Source: Candidatus Altimarinota bacterium (GTDB taxonomy: Bacteria > Patescibacteriota > Gracilibacteria > BD1-5 > UBA2023). From it: 64,000 nt of DNA. The position numbers and the translations under genes were made by a program. This document shows positions 34,578 to 44,786 of the stretch, in pieces (position 1 is the stretch's first letter; every line of letters begins with the position of its first letter). The stretch is from assembly GCA_028689205.1 (NCBI GenBank), contig JAQTWP010000006.1, positions 1 through 64,000 of the forward strand, in the 5' to 3' direction. The notes beneath the pieces are model-generated. The model was not told the DNA's origin. It did not search any database and saw nothing but the letters and a program-made list of their open reading frames with translations.

Positions 34578-35279
34578 TTACTTCCTCACCTCACAAACAT
34601 CTACATACCCAGCTCAAACCACTTGAAGTTCATTAAGTTCATCCGGAGTAAAACTTTTACCATCAAAACCTGCATTGAGCAGGTTTTTTTCTTCCAGATT
34701 TTGGAGATACCATCTTTTTGCTCCGACAATATCTTCTCAAATTTCTTTTATAATTTGTTCATCGAAATATCATTTGGATATTGTTGTCCTGAATTCATAA
34801 TCTAGGTTTCAATTAAGTAAAATATCTTTACTTTTTATGAATTTAGCAATATCTTCATCAACTCAGATAATTTTTTTATATTTTAAAAACGGATATTTGA
34901 TATCCATGGCTACATAATCAAGTAGATTTTCAGCTATTAATCTTTCTAATAATTCTGGATTTTGTCAGTTAGTATCAAGTTTTACGAGAAATCATAACTC
35001 TTTTATTTTAACTATGAACTCATATAAATCCTTCTGAATTGTCGGCTCTCATCCAGTAATTACAACTCAATCAAGGAATCATACTCTGGTTTTCAAGAAA
35101 TTAAAAAATGCAACTTCAGGAATAAGATCATTCATAAAATCAGCAACTTTTTCTGGAAGTACGAATTCATAGTTGTGACAATAATGGCAACGAAAATTGC
35201 AACCCAGAGTAAATACTATAGTTGCAACTTTGCCTGGGAAATCAAGTAGAGTAGTTTTTTTTATTCAAGAAATTAGCAT
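34578..35279 (-). CDS. nrdG: Anaerobic ribonucleotide reductase activating protein (radical SAM)
   Basis: 233 residues. LGCNFRCHYCHNYEF is the radical-SAM CxxxCxxC motif for the 4Fe-4S cluster, and GVVITGGEPTIQKDL is the GGE motif. The N-terminus GIKKTTLLDFPGKVATIVFT matches NrdG-type activases. It generates the glycyl radical on NrdD. It is last in the minus-strand nrdD operon, seven bases after a small unknown gene. Confidence 0.88.
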
Positions 35280-35285
35280 AATATA

Positions 35286-35558
35286 TTAGATCGTGAGACT
35301 TAGAATATGATTTAAATGTTGTTGTGTAATTGAGATTATTCTGATTGTAGGTTTTGAAATAGGTATTTCTCATAAAGCCAACAAAGCCCTACTTCAGTCT
35401 TCAGTTAAACATGGTATTCATAAATGATTTTTTATTGCAGTATTAACTATTCTATAAAGCTCCATATATTTAGGAATAGATATATCAACAATACCAATTC
35501 AATCAAGAGCGAAAACATTACTTGAATGACTGCTGGGTATAAAATTAGATTGTGCCAT
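35286..35558 (-). CDS. Small hypothetical protein in the nrdD-nrdG operon (90 aa)
   Basis: Opens MAQSNFIPSSHSSNVFALDG and is predicted to be alpha/beta, with two TGA glycines. No family is recognised. It sits between the zinc-ribbon gene and nrdG, with its stop seven bases before the nrdG start, so it is translated in the same operon. A role in RNR or its activation is possible but only by position. Confidence 0.55.
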
Positions 35559-35586
35559 TTTTATTATAATTAAATAATAATTATAA

Positions 35587-35617
35587 AATTCCGAGACTTA
35601 AAAGCCTCGGAATTTAT
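35587..35617. terminator. Hairpin between zinc-ribbon gene and 35558 gene
   Basis: AAATTCCGAG / CTCGGAATTT with an 11-base loop and short A/T tails. It could reduce transcription into the downstream nrdG part of the cluster. Confidence 0.6.
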
Positions 35618-35748
35618 TATCAATGAATTACAGAAGGAAGACATCAAACACATAAATGTTTTTCTTCATCTTCTTTTTCAATTTTTACAAGTACTTTCTC
35701 ATGAGAATTAACTCAACACATAAAACACACATTTTGTTTAGTAGTCAT
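35617..35748 (-). CDS. Small zinc-ribbon-like protein (43 aa)
   Basis: MTTKQNVCFMCGVNSHEKVL then LCVGCLPSVIHG gives two CxxC pairs separated by ~23 residues, a typical zinc ribbon. It lies within the nrd cluster, so it may be a reductase accessory or an unrelated small zinc protein. The last Gly is TGA. Confidence 0.6.
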
Positions 35749-35794
35749 AAATGAATTAGTTAAAAAGTTGCAAGTTTACAAAGTATAAATCACT

Positions 35795-35888
35795 TGTCAT
35801 CCTGAGCCTGTCGAAGGATAAAATCCATAAGATTTTAATATTTTTTATAACTCTTGCGAGTTAATAGTTCGACAAACTCACTATGACA
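35795..35888. repeat. Palindromic dispersed repeat, TGTCATCCTGAGCCTGTCGAAGG type
   Basis: TGTCATCCTGAGCCTGTCGA at the left is matched by TTCGACAAACTCACTATGACA at the right, giving a ~95-base imperfect hairpin. Relatives are at 36372-36484 and 56904-56998. Confidence 0.78.
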
Positions 35889-35939
35889 TTTACCTATTTT
35901 TTCTAAATCTCTAATATTCTTAGCTCTTAGCTCTTCTAA

Positions 35940-36167
35940 TTAACAAGAAGTTACGCTATAATCTTCTACGAATTTTGAATTGCAAGTCTTACATTCTGTA
36001 AAATAAGTTCTTGAATAATATTCTGATTTTTTACCTTCATTGAATTGACTTACTGGACGATGGTAACCCATTACACGAGTATATACTTCACATTTTTGTC
36101 TTTTAGTAGCTGCTGGAACTGATGTTCTTGGGTCTACAGTAGATCCGTCACTTGATACTGATCACAT
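35940..36167 (-). CDS. nrdD: Separate glycyl-radical segment of anaerobic RNR
   Basis: 75 residues. The core CEVYTRVMGYHRPVSQFNEG then KKSEYYSRTYF matches the C-terminal glycyl-radical loop of NrdD (RVxGY with the radical Gly, then RPVxxWNxGK). After it come ECKTCNSKF and a final SC, extra cysteines that could bind zinc. The large NrdD gene upstream ends without this motif, so this small ORF probably supplies it in trans. It starts MGSVSSDGSTVDPRT, with an in-frame TGA at codon 2. Two palindromic repeats separate it from the main gene. Confidence 0.75.
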
Positions 36168-36260
36168 AATTTAAAATAGTTTAAAAAAATAAATATAAGG
36201 TTTTTTACTTTTTATAAGTCAAAAGTAACAAAGACTTGAATTTTTCATTTCTGGAAGTTT

Positions 36261-36360
36261 TGTTTGTCATTTCGACTATAGGGAGAAATCTACATTAGCT
36301 TTAATCCATAATTTATTTTAGCTTTGGAAGATTTCTCGCTATCACTCGAAATGACAAACA
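36261..36360. repeat. Palindromic dispersed repeat, TGTCATTTCGA...TCGAAATGACA type
   Basis: Perfect 15-bp terminal inverted repeats TGTTTGTCATTTCGA (36261-36275) and TCGAAATGACAAACA (36346-36360) enclose GGGAGAAATCT and AGATTTCTCGC, which also pair. This looks like a MITE-like or palindromic element. A part of the same unit occurs inside the prepilin gene at 28819-28844. Confidence 0.85.
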
Positions 36361-36371
36361 AGAAATTTTTC

Positions 36372-36484
36372 TGTCATCCTGAACGCCCGTAGTAAGTACT
36401 CTTGGGTGCCTGTCGAAGTATAAAATCTATAAATTTTAATTTTATAACTCTCACGAGTTAATAGTTCGACATGCTCACTAAGAC
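36372..36484. repeat. Palindromic dispersed repeat, second copy
   Basis: TGTCATCCTGAACGCCCGTA at the left and GTTCGACATGCTCACTAAGAC at the right, with the same TGTCGAAG and TAACTC core as 35795-35888 plus an insertion GTAGTAAGTACTCTTGGG. It lies directly beside the 36261 element and fills most of the gap between the two nrdD parts. Confidence 0.78.
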
Positions 36485-36486
36485 TT

Positions 36487-38688
36487 TTATGCTTGTTGTC
36501 TTAATTCTGCTAATTTTTCTGGATCTTCGGTATATTTTACTCTTGCATCTAGATCTAGTTTTTGACCATGGAATCACATTTCTGCATCACATTTTGGACA
36601 ATAGTCGAACTCTCCTGCAATATATCCATGTTTTGGACATATAGAGAATGTTGGAGAAATTGTAATATAAGGCAATTGGTAGTTGGTAATAACTTTTTTC
36701 ACTAGATTCTTACATGCTGTTGCATCTGATATTCTTTCTCACATATATAAATGAAGAACTGTACCTCAAGTATATTTACATTGCAAATCATTCTGATATT
36801 CTAGAGCTTCAAATGCATCATCTGTAAATCCTACTGGAAGTTGAGAAGAATTAGTATAATAAGGAGCTTCCTGCGTTCAAGCTTGGATTATATTTGGGAT
36901 TTGTTTTTTATCTTCACGAGCGAATCTATAAGTTGTACCTTCTGCTGGAGTTGCTTCTAGATTATATAAATTCCCTGTTTCTTCTTGATATTTTTTTAGG
37001 ATTTCTCTCATGAATTCCATTATTTCAATAGAAAGTTCTTTTCAATACTTTGTAGAAACATTTTCTTTTCAATCAGTGAAATTAAGAATTGCTTCGTTCA
37101 TTCCATTAAGACCAATAGTTGAGAAATGATTTCTAAAAGATTTAAGATATCTGTAAGTATAAGGATAAAATCATCTATCTAACCATTTTGTAAGTTCTTC
37201 TCTTTTTAATTCTAATGAAGTTTTTGCAAGATTCATAAGATATTCGATTCTAGATTTGAAAGCTTCTTTGTCTCATTTGGTATTATAACCAATTCTTGCC
37301 ATATTAATAGTAACTACTCAGATTGAACCAGTCATTTCAGCAGAACCAAAAAGTCAATTTCATCTCTTTAATAATTCTTTTAAATCTAATTGTAGACGGC
37401 AACACATTGAGCGTACTGCTCCAGGAGTATATGCATCAGCGTTTCTAACAGTTTCTGTATTCCCTTCTGCATTTTTTTCTCTTTTGAATTGTGAACCAAT
37501 GAAATTTTGGAAATATGGAAGACCATATTTAGCGGTCATTTCGAAAAGTAGCTCAGTATTAGAAGAATCCCAATCAAAATCTTCAGTAATATTATAAGTA
37601 GGAATCGGGAAAGTAAATACTCTTCATTTAGCATCTCATTTTGTATAGATTTCAATTAATACTTTATTAATAAGATCCATTTCTTTTTGAAGCTCTGAGT
37701 AGTTTTTCTTATATAATCCTTTGTCATAACCTCCAAGATGTAAGGCTTTATCTTTTAAATCTTCTGGACAAACCCAATCAAGCGTAATATTCGTGAATGG
37801 AGTTTGAGTCCCCCAACGAGATGGAACATTTAATCAGAAAACAAAGTTTTGAAGATTTTGATATACATTTTTGTATACTTTATCAGTAATGAATTGTTCT
37901 TTTACTGCTTCTGAATCGAATTTCATTGCATATTTTTCAATATCATTTCTCACTTCTTCTTCATATTTGTGTACGAACGGAGCAAGATAAGTATCAAAAG
38001 ATGAGAAAGCTTGAGCTCAAGCCCATTCATTTTGCAGAGTTCCAAGGAAATTAATCATTTGATTTACTGCAGCTTGAAGATTTCTAGGAGGAGAAGATTC
38101 TATTCTATTTGGAGCACCATTGAATCATTCTTCAAGAAGTTGACGAAGTGACCAACCGGCACAATATCCACAGAACATATCAAGATCATGAATATGATAA
38201 TCTCAATTACGGTGATTATTACCAATTTCTGCAGGATAAACGTGAGATAACCAGTAATTTGCAGTAACTTTACCAGATACATTAAGAATAAGTCATCCTA
38301 AAGAATATCCAGAATTAGCATTAGCATTAACTCTCCAATCTGTTTGATCTAGATATTCATCCATTGTTTTACCTACTTCAACAACAACATCTCTATCATG
38401 ACGAGCCTCTGTTCTTTTTTGACGATAAATAATATAGTTTTTTGCAACTGTATCATGTCAGTGTTTTATTAATATTTCTTCAACTTTATCTTGTATCATT
38501 TCTATATCTGGTACATTTTTACCAGCCACAACTTCTACTCTTTCGATTATTTTATCTGTAAGGTCTACAACCTCTGAAAAATCTTTTCATCCTGCAGCTT
38601 CGATAGCCTTTTTAAGTGCATATTCAATTTTTGATCTATCAAATGTTACAATAGCTCAGTTTCTTTTTCTTACTTTATAGATTGCCAT
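36487..38688 (-). CDS. nrdD: Anaerobic ribonucleoside-triphosphate reductase, large part
   Basis: 733 residues. An N-terminal ATP-cone (VRKRNGAIVTFDRSKIEYAL) for allosteric control precedes the catalytic barrel with NGDYHIHDLDMFCGYCAGWS, FGLNVPSRWGTQTPFTNITL and SMCCRLQLDLKEL. The zinc-site region ICPKHGYIAGEFDYCPKCDA is followed by a unique tail ending AELRQQA. The usual glycyl-radical loop is missing from this polypeptide and is found in the gene at 35940. It reduces NTPs to dNTPs without oxygen. The upstream region has two NrdR-like boxes. Confidence 0.93.
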
Positions 38689-38834
38689 TTTGTAAAATAT
38701 AGGTTAGGAATTATAGTAAAGTACTTACTTCTTGGTGTGTAAATTTTAATATTCAATATAGTTTGCATATAAAAAAATTTTGGGTAATTAAGCCCAAAAA
38801 TTCATATTTCTTCCGTATATTCAAATATTTTAAA

Positions 38835-38882
38835 TAACTATATATTGTTTGTATTTGTTTATGTATATACTATATATAGTGT
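38835..38882 (-). promoter_or_regulatory. Tandem NrdR-box-like sites upstream of nrdD
   Basis: TAACTATATATTGTTT (38835-38850) and ATACTATATATAGTGT (38867-38882) both resemble the NrdR consensus (acaCwAtATaTwGtgt). They are spaced 32 bases start to start, about three helical turns, as in known nrd operons. They lie 147-194 bases before the nrdD start. The divergent gene rlmH begins at 39068, so the ~380-base gap could also serve it. Nothing else is seen in the gap apart from A/T-rich DNA. Confidence 0.6.
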
Positions 38883-39067
38883 TTTTTTACTCAATTGCAA
38901 ATCTTTTTTCAGAAAAGTGTCTAGTTTGTTTATTGGCCTTATAATTGATAGATTTTTATAGATTATAAGTACAGTATTAATTTTGACAATAGCGTTTCTT
39001 AAGTAGTTTTGTTTAATTATATATAATTTGTATTATTAGAATATAAAATAACTTAAATTATTAAAAT

Positions 39068-39520
39068 ATGTTCCAAATAATAATAGTTTCAGATTCCTTT
39101 AATCACTTCGAAAAACCAATCAGTGAATATATCAAAAGACTTGGGAAAGATATAAAAATAATAAAAATCAAACCAGAGAAAAATGGTGAAATTTCTACTA
39201 TAATAAGAAAAGAGACAGAAAAAATAAAGGAAGTCTTAGAAAAAGAGAAAGGTTTTATAATCTGACTGGATTTTTTGTGAGATGAACTTTCAACTGAGGC
39301 TTTCAATGAATTTGCAAATAAAACAATCCAAAGACAATCAAAACTTACTTTCGTAATTGGAGGTTCATATTGATATGATAAAGAACTAATGGAACCTATC
39401 TTACATAAAAAGTTAAGTCTCAGTAAAATGACTTTTCCTCATTCTATGGCTTTTCTTATGTTAATAGAACAAATATACAGAATTAAAAGTATTGAGAAAA
39501 ATACAGGATATCATCACTAG
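39068..39520 (+). CDS. rlmH: 23S rRNA (pseudouridine1915-N3)-methyltransferase
   Basis: 150 residues. The C-terminal signature [33 protein letters not shown] and QIYRIKSI is characteristic of RlmH (SPOUT fold). It methylates N3 of pseudouridine 1915 in helix 69 of 23S rRNA. Residues 1-70 form the N-terminal half of the knot. It ends with TAG, one of few such stops here. Confidence 0.93.
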
Positions 39521-39626
39521 TTATGCAATTTGAGATAATACAAACTTTCTGTTATCTTAGATTTTTCATTATTATATTTAACAAATATAAATATAATACT
39601 CACCATTAATAAATTACAGCTTAAAA

Positions 39627-40040
39627 ATGCAGATAAATCCTTTCAAAATTAAAGAATATAATACAGTTTCAATCCGTTCAAGGGTAAAATTCATTTGAAA
39701 TTATTATGATGAATTAAAACTTACCGTAGAAGCTGTGGAAGAACTTATAGAGGCAGAGCTTGAAAAGCATTTCAAGGTTACATCTATAATATCATGAAGT
39801 CATAATCTCAAAATCAGAATAAATGATACTGAGAAATGAATAGTGAAACATATTAATTGTGCATTCAAGTATGATAATACTGATATACGCTATTGAAATA
39901 CAAAAATTGATATTATTACAAGTGAATTATCAAAAAAGCCTCATCTTCATTTTGTCTGAAAATTCAATATTCTAGAAAGAGATAAAATTAAGCAAAAGGT
40001 TTTAGCAGATTTAATATCTTGATTAAAAGAAAAAAATTAA
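39627..40040 (+). CDS. Hypothetical protein (137 aa)
   Basis: It starts MQINPFKIKEYNTVSIRSRV and includes an acidic helix (TVEAVEELIEAELEKHFKV), then beta strands (SHNLKIRINDTEKG) and a basic end. No membrane segment or signal peptide. No family is recognised. At least six TGA codons are in frame. It stands alone between rlmH and yebC. Confidence 0.6.
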
Positions 40041-40118
40041 TAAAAAAAGTTTTTTCTTTACAAAAATATCTATTCAAATAAAATACACCTCGTTAATTAA
40101 TTAAATAAATTACAAAAA

Positions 40119-40895
40119 ATGTGAAGAGGACCAGTTATAGAAAGGAAAAGAAATATTTCTAATGCTCTTAAATGAAAAGCATTCACAATACATGCTAAGC
40201 TTATTACACTTGCCGCACAAAAATGATGAGATCCAGATAAAAATCCTACTTTATTTGATGTAATAGAAAAAGCAAGAAAAGCAAATGTACCAACAGATAA
40301 TATAGCTAGGGCAATAAGAAAATGAACATGAGAAGATAAATCTGGGTTACAAATCATGGAATTATATTATGAATGATTCGCAGTAGGATGAGTCGGAATA
40401 ATTGCAAAATCACTGACAGATAACAAAAACCGCACGTCTTCAGCCATTCGTCATATTTTCTCAAAATACGGATGAAATCTATGAGAAACCTGATCTGTTT
40501 CATCTTTTGGATTCAAGTTTATGTGAGTGATTTACCTTGAATTAAAAGGAAAAAAGTTAGAAGAGCTGGAAGAAATAATTATTGAATCAGGTGCAGAAGA
40601 CTATTTACTAGAAGATGAAGAAATATTAAAAATTCTTACACAAAAGCAAGACCTTGCTCAAGTTGCTAATTATTTAAAAAATAAAAATCTTTCTATTGAA
40701 AGTTTTTGACTTGAATATGTACCAAATAATTTTATTGAAATCACAGACTTTGACAAAGCATTAAAAATTATTAAACTGATTGAAGACCTTGAAGAAGATG
40801 AAGATATAGAAAAAGTTTGGTATAACTATAGTATTCCAGATGAACTTCAAGATCAGGTAATTGACGCACTAGAAAAAGCAAAATTTAGAACATAA
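40119..40895 (+). CDS. yebC: YebC/PmpR family transcription regulator-like protein
   Basis: 258 residues. It begins MGRGPVIERKRNISNALKGK and continues AKLITLAAQKGGDPDKNPT, then NVPTDNIARAIRKGTGE, all aligning with YebC (KGGGDPxxNPxL, NxPxxNIExAIKKGxG). The rest has the three-domain pattern with an acidic C-terminal half. Some YebC proteins regulate transcription, others relieve ribosome stalling at prolines. The next gene begins 12 bases after the stop. Confidence 0.92.
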
Positions 40896-40906
40896 CATAA
40901 ACAAAA

Positions 40907-41290
40907 ATGACTGAACTTTCACCTATAAATTCTATTTTATTAGAATTAGCATCAAACCATCCATTAACTGTTTTTAATGAAGAAGATTTTCTGGAATTAT
41001 TAGAGCACTCTCTTTCTTTGAATATATATGAGAAAAAAAGAGTAATTGATGCAATTCCTACTTTGAGCCAATTCCAAATAGATGAACTTATAAAAGTTTT
41101 TGAAGATGAAAGAGAAGAATTCAAAAAACTTATGTGAACCGAAGCAGAATCAATTAAAGAACTTGTAGTGAAATCACGCGAATGATGGAAACAACTTGGA
41201 GATATTTATATACAAGAAAAGAAACAAAATGAAAAAGTCTGAGAAGATCAAGCAAAAATTGATGATTTGAAAAATAGTCTTTGATTATAA
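40907..41290 (+). CDS. Hypothetical protein downstream of yebC (127 aa)
   Basis: Helical, acidic and Lys/Glu-rich throughout: MTELSPINSILLELASNHPL, then KKRVIDAIPTLSQFQIDELI and a final coiled stretch KQNEKVGEDQAKIDDLKNSL. It has no signal peptide and no known family. It is probably cotranscribed with yebC and ends in a terminator. Confidence 0.6.
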
Positions 41291-41302
41291 GATAATAACC
41301 AA

Positions 41303-41331
41303 AAAAAAATCCGCTACTAGCGGATTTTTTT
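41303..41331. terminator. Bidirectional intrinsic terminator
   Basis: AAAAAATCCGCT / AGCGGATTTTTT with a four-base loop. It overlaps the stop of the minus-strand gene at 41330. Confidence 0.85.
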
Positions 41332-42031
41332 AATTTTCAAGAATTTGAGATGTATTGTTTGTAACTTTAGTTTTAACTGAATTTATTTGATTAACATTTT
41401 CAAATTCCTCTAACACTAATTTAGCCAGATGTTTATAAAAAATTAAAATATATTTTTCACAAATAAGAGAATCTTCTCCTGTATAAGTTTTAATAAAATC
41501 CCTAAATTCATTGATTAAATTAGAAAATTTACAATTTCATACTAGATATATCATAACATTAATTATTTCTTGTACATGAGAATATCATTTGATTTCCCCT
41601 TCGAAATATTGTCTATTTGTAATTCTTGCAGCCAAATATTCAATAGCCAGTCCATATTCCTTTTTTATATTATTTCAATCAAAATCAAATGAATACTGCA
41701 CAGCCTGATTTCAGAAATATATAAGAAAAGCTTTTTCTATAAGTCTAAGAACATCTTTTTCTTTTATTCATAAATTAATTATTGAATTAATTTCTTCTTT
41801 TCATACTTGGACGAAAATTTCTGATCACTCTAGTGTCTCATTTATTATTTCATGTTTTTGTCAATCAAAACTATCACAAAGATAAAGTCTAATTAATGCA
41901 AGTCTTCTTATATTATCATATTGTGAATTTTTAATTTTATTGATAAGTACACTATTTTTTGGATAACCTAATAAAGACAATTCCAATAATTGACTTGAAT
42001 CTTCCAAAATATTATCTGCTTTATTTAACAT
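41330..42031 (-). CDS. Hypothetical protein (233 aa)
   Basis: Mostly helical and without membrane segments: MLNKADNILEDSSQLLELSL, KNSQYDNIRRLALIRLYLCD, YGLAIEYLAARITNRQYFEG. The start-stop span is intact when TGA is Gly. No family is recognised. It is transcribed away from the 42179 gene; the two may share a regulatory region at 42032-42178, where no clear operator was seen. Confidence 0.6.
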
Positions 42032-42178
42032 TTTTTTAGTTAATATTCGAATATTTTAAAAATAACTAGAGTATTTATTTAAGTCTTACTAAAGCCTAAA
42101 ACAAATACTATTGCCATTTTTTGCTTTTTCATTATATTAATGATAAAATAAAAGCAATTAATTTTTCTTTTAAAAAAA

Positions 42179-42871
42179 ATGACAAACAATATTCATGACA
42201 TATATGTATTGAAAGCTTTTGAAAAACTAGTTTATTCAGATATGATAAAACTATTAAATGAACTAAAAGTTTTAGTTAAAGCTTACGATAAAAATGATGA
42301 TTCATTTGATTTAGCTGATTTTCACCAACCTGTAAAAAAAGAAGTGATAATTGGAGAATTATCAGAAGAAAAGAATTATATTGAAGAAAAGAAGTTAGAA
42401 ATTAAAAATTATTTGTATGATATAAAAGAACAAGAGGTTTTTGATCAATTAATTAAAAAAATTGATGAAGCTTATAATGGTCATGAAGAAAGAACTACTC
42501 TAAAAAAAATAGTTTCAATTATTAATGAAAGAATACAAAGTTTTGAAAATATAAACCAAGTAACACATACTACTCAATGAAATATTATTGAAATTCTTAA
42601 TGAGTGAACGGAATGAGACGAAATATCACATGAATCGTGAGATATAAATGTAACAGATATAGAAATACCTAATAGAAAAAAAGATATATTAAAACAAATT
42701 TTCCAATATCTTAAAGGTTATAATAAAATTGAATTTGAGCAATTTCTAGAACATATTCAAAAAAATGGGGATATTGATTTTGAAATTGAACCCTGAGTTA
42801 ATTTGTATTCGTTTGCAATTACGAATTGATATGACGATATAGTTAATTTGATTCAAGCATATAAAAAATAG
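42179..42871 (+). CDS. Hypothetical protein with ankyrin-like C-terminus (230 aa)
   Basis: Starts MTNNIHDIYVLKAFEKLVYS; the first 130 residues form Lys/Glu-rich helices. A Gly/Glu/Ser linker follows (~135-155). The end (NGDIDFEIEPGVNLYSFAIT, then NGYDDIVNLIQAYKK) recalls the final ankyrin repeat helix pair, but too few repeats are visible to be sure. TGA is rarer here (none in the first 133 codons). It ends with TAG. No function is proposed. Confidence 0.55.
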
Positions 42872-42885
42872 CTAAAAATAATTTT

Positions 42886-42914
42886 TTGACTAATTATCCA
42901 ATATATTGTATAGT
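42886..42914 (+). promoter_or_regulatory. Sigma-70-like promoter for the 42942 gene
   Basis: TTGACT (42886-42891), a 17-base spacer and TATAGT (42909-42914), 27 bases before the ATG. The same stretch has the hairpin ATCCAATATA / TATATTGGAT with a T run, so it may also end the upstream transcript. Confidence 0.6.
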
Positions 42915-42941
42915 ATATTGGATTTTTTATTAATTTATATC

Positions 42942-43394
42942 ATGGATAAGGAGAAAAGGCATCATAGTAGTATTGAATCTTTTGAAGAAACATACTCTCA
43001 AACAAGTATTGATGGGCTTTTTGTATGCCTTAATAATTTCATTGATAAATCAAATGAATTATCTAATTGCTGAATAAATAATGATGAGCAATTATTTTCT
43101 CATATAAAATATATAATTCAGATACTCTATATCAAACATAATATTCCCAAAAATAAAATCAAAGACCAAAAATATTTAAGTTTTCTTATAGAGAAATATT
43201 CTGATTTGAATAATGCATGGGACAGGGCCGATGATACATGATGACATTGAAAAGATAGGATTTTATATGAAATGCAGGAAACTGAAAAAAATCTTAATAA
43301 GTTTTGACTTGATAATGAGTGAAATCTACTTAAATCATTAGGAGATCTGCAGAAATCAGTAAAAGAAACTGTAAAAAATAGACTAGACAAATAA
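42942..43394 (+). CDS. Hypothetical protein (150 aa)
   Basis: MDKEKRHHSSIESFEETYSQ, a helical hydrophilic protein with NELSNCGINNDEQLFSHI, WDRADDTGGHGKDRILYEMQ and a basic end. No signal peptide, no recognised family. It is driven by its own promoter and converges with the SOD gene, whose stop lies five bases away. Confidence 0.6.
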
Positions 43395-43398
43395 GAAC

Positions 43399-43992
43399 TT
43401 ATTTGAATCTTCTTTCAACAATTTTCCAATCTAGAACTTTCCAAAAATTATCTAAATATTTAGCTCTCTTATTCCTATAATCAATATAATAAGCATGTTC
43501 CCAAACATCACACACAAGAAGTGGAATTTGTGAATTTTCTGGATTACTTATAGGAGTTATCGCATTAGAAGTATTAATTATATCTAATTTTCATGAGTTT
43601 TTATCTTTTATAAGCCAAGTCCATCATGAGCCAAAATTAGAAATGGCCATTTTATTGAATTCAACTTTAAAATTATCTAGACTTCCCCATTTTTCAATTA
43701 TATTTTCTAATAAAATAAGATTCGGCATTATTTCTGGTTTAGGAGAAAGCGCTTCAAAATAAAAGTTATGATTCCAAACTTGGGCAGCATTATTAAAAAT
43801 TGGACCTGCTGAAGATTTTTGAATTATTTCTTCTAAAGATAAATTCTCAAATTCAGTTCAAACTATTAATTTGTTAATATTTTCTACATACATTGTATGA
43901 TGTTTATTATAATGATAATCTATTGTCTCAGCAGATATAGCTGGTGCCAGAGATTTTGGATCAAAATTAAGTTTTGGTAATTCGATAATCAT
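43399..43992 (-). CDS. sodB: Superoxide dismutase, Fe/Mn type
   Basis: 197 residues. Metal ligands are in place: [16 protein letters not shown] (first His), [12 protein letters not shown] (second His) and [20 protein letters not shown] (Asp and third His). FGSGWTWLIKD is also conserved. No signal peptide, so it is cytosolic. The metal cannot be decided with confidence, so the symbol is provisional. It detoxifies superoxide, notable beside the oxygen-sensitive RNR nearby. Confidence 0.92.
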
Positions 43993-44120
43993 AAATTGAA
44001 AGTTAAATAATAAGACGCACATTATATCCTCCTAATATTATAAATCAAATTTTATGAAATATGTTTTACTTTTTTGCTTTTTTAAATATACTTCGCGGGT
44101 TATTTTTATATAGTTTATAT

Positions 44121-44747
44121 ATGTTTAAAAAAGTTTTAACTTTAATTTTTGCTAGCTTTATTTTGCTTTCTTGTACTGCAGAGAGAGATATTTTCAATGA
44201 AGAAACTGCTAAAAGTTTTAAGAATCAAAATATAGAAAGTCCTTTTTTTGGGAATCCTAATTCAAAAGTTCAACTTATGATTTTTTCTGATTTTCAATGT
44301 CCTGCATGTATTAATTTTGAAAAAACAATCGGTAATAAGTTATTAACTGAATATGCGCTAACCAATAAAATTTGATTAACATATAAGAATTTTCCACTTA
44401 ATATACATGTAAATGCTCCCGAAGATGCACTAGCTTCAATGTGTGCTCATGAACAAAATAAATATAATGATTTTGCCGTTAAAATGTACGCTCTTGAGGA
44501 ACAGAAAAACTGACTAAGACTTTCTACCGAAGATAGACAATGAGTTGCCAAAGCAGCTGGATTGGACGTAGCTAAATTCAATCAATGTGTATTAGAATGA
44601 AGATATGTAGATAAAGTAAAACAAGATATGGCTGAATGAGAAAAAATGTGATTACAATGAACACCATCAGTATATGCTAATTGAAAACTTATTGGTTTTA
44701 ATAGTTCTGAAAGTTTTTATACAATATTGGATTGATTATTAAAATAA
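44121..44747 (+). CDS. DsbA-family thiol-disulfide oxidoreductase, probable lipoprotein
   Basis: 208 residues. MFKKVLTLIFASFILLSC is a lipoprotein signal with the lipobox Cys at 18. The start at 44121 is preferred over an in-frame upstream ATG because it gives this signal. The thioredoxin fold has FSDFQCPACINFEKTI (CPAC active site) and GTPSVYANGKLI (cis-Pro). It introduces disulfides into exported proteins. The VKOR gene 39 bases downstream should re-oxidise it. Confidence 0.87.
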
Positions 44748-44786
44748 TATACCTGTCGAGATTTGTTTATTATTAATTAATGACTT

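Noticed and set aside
36261-36484. Insertion sequence with transposase
   Set aside because: The elements are about 100 bases with no coding capacity; only palindromic repeats are supported.
38983-39011. TTGACA near 38983 as a promoter for rlmH
   Set aside because: No acceptable -10 hexamer lies 16-18 bases downstream.
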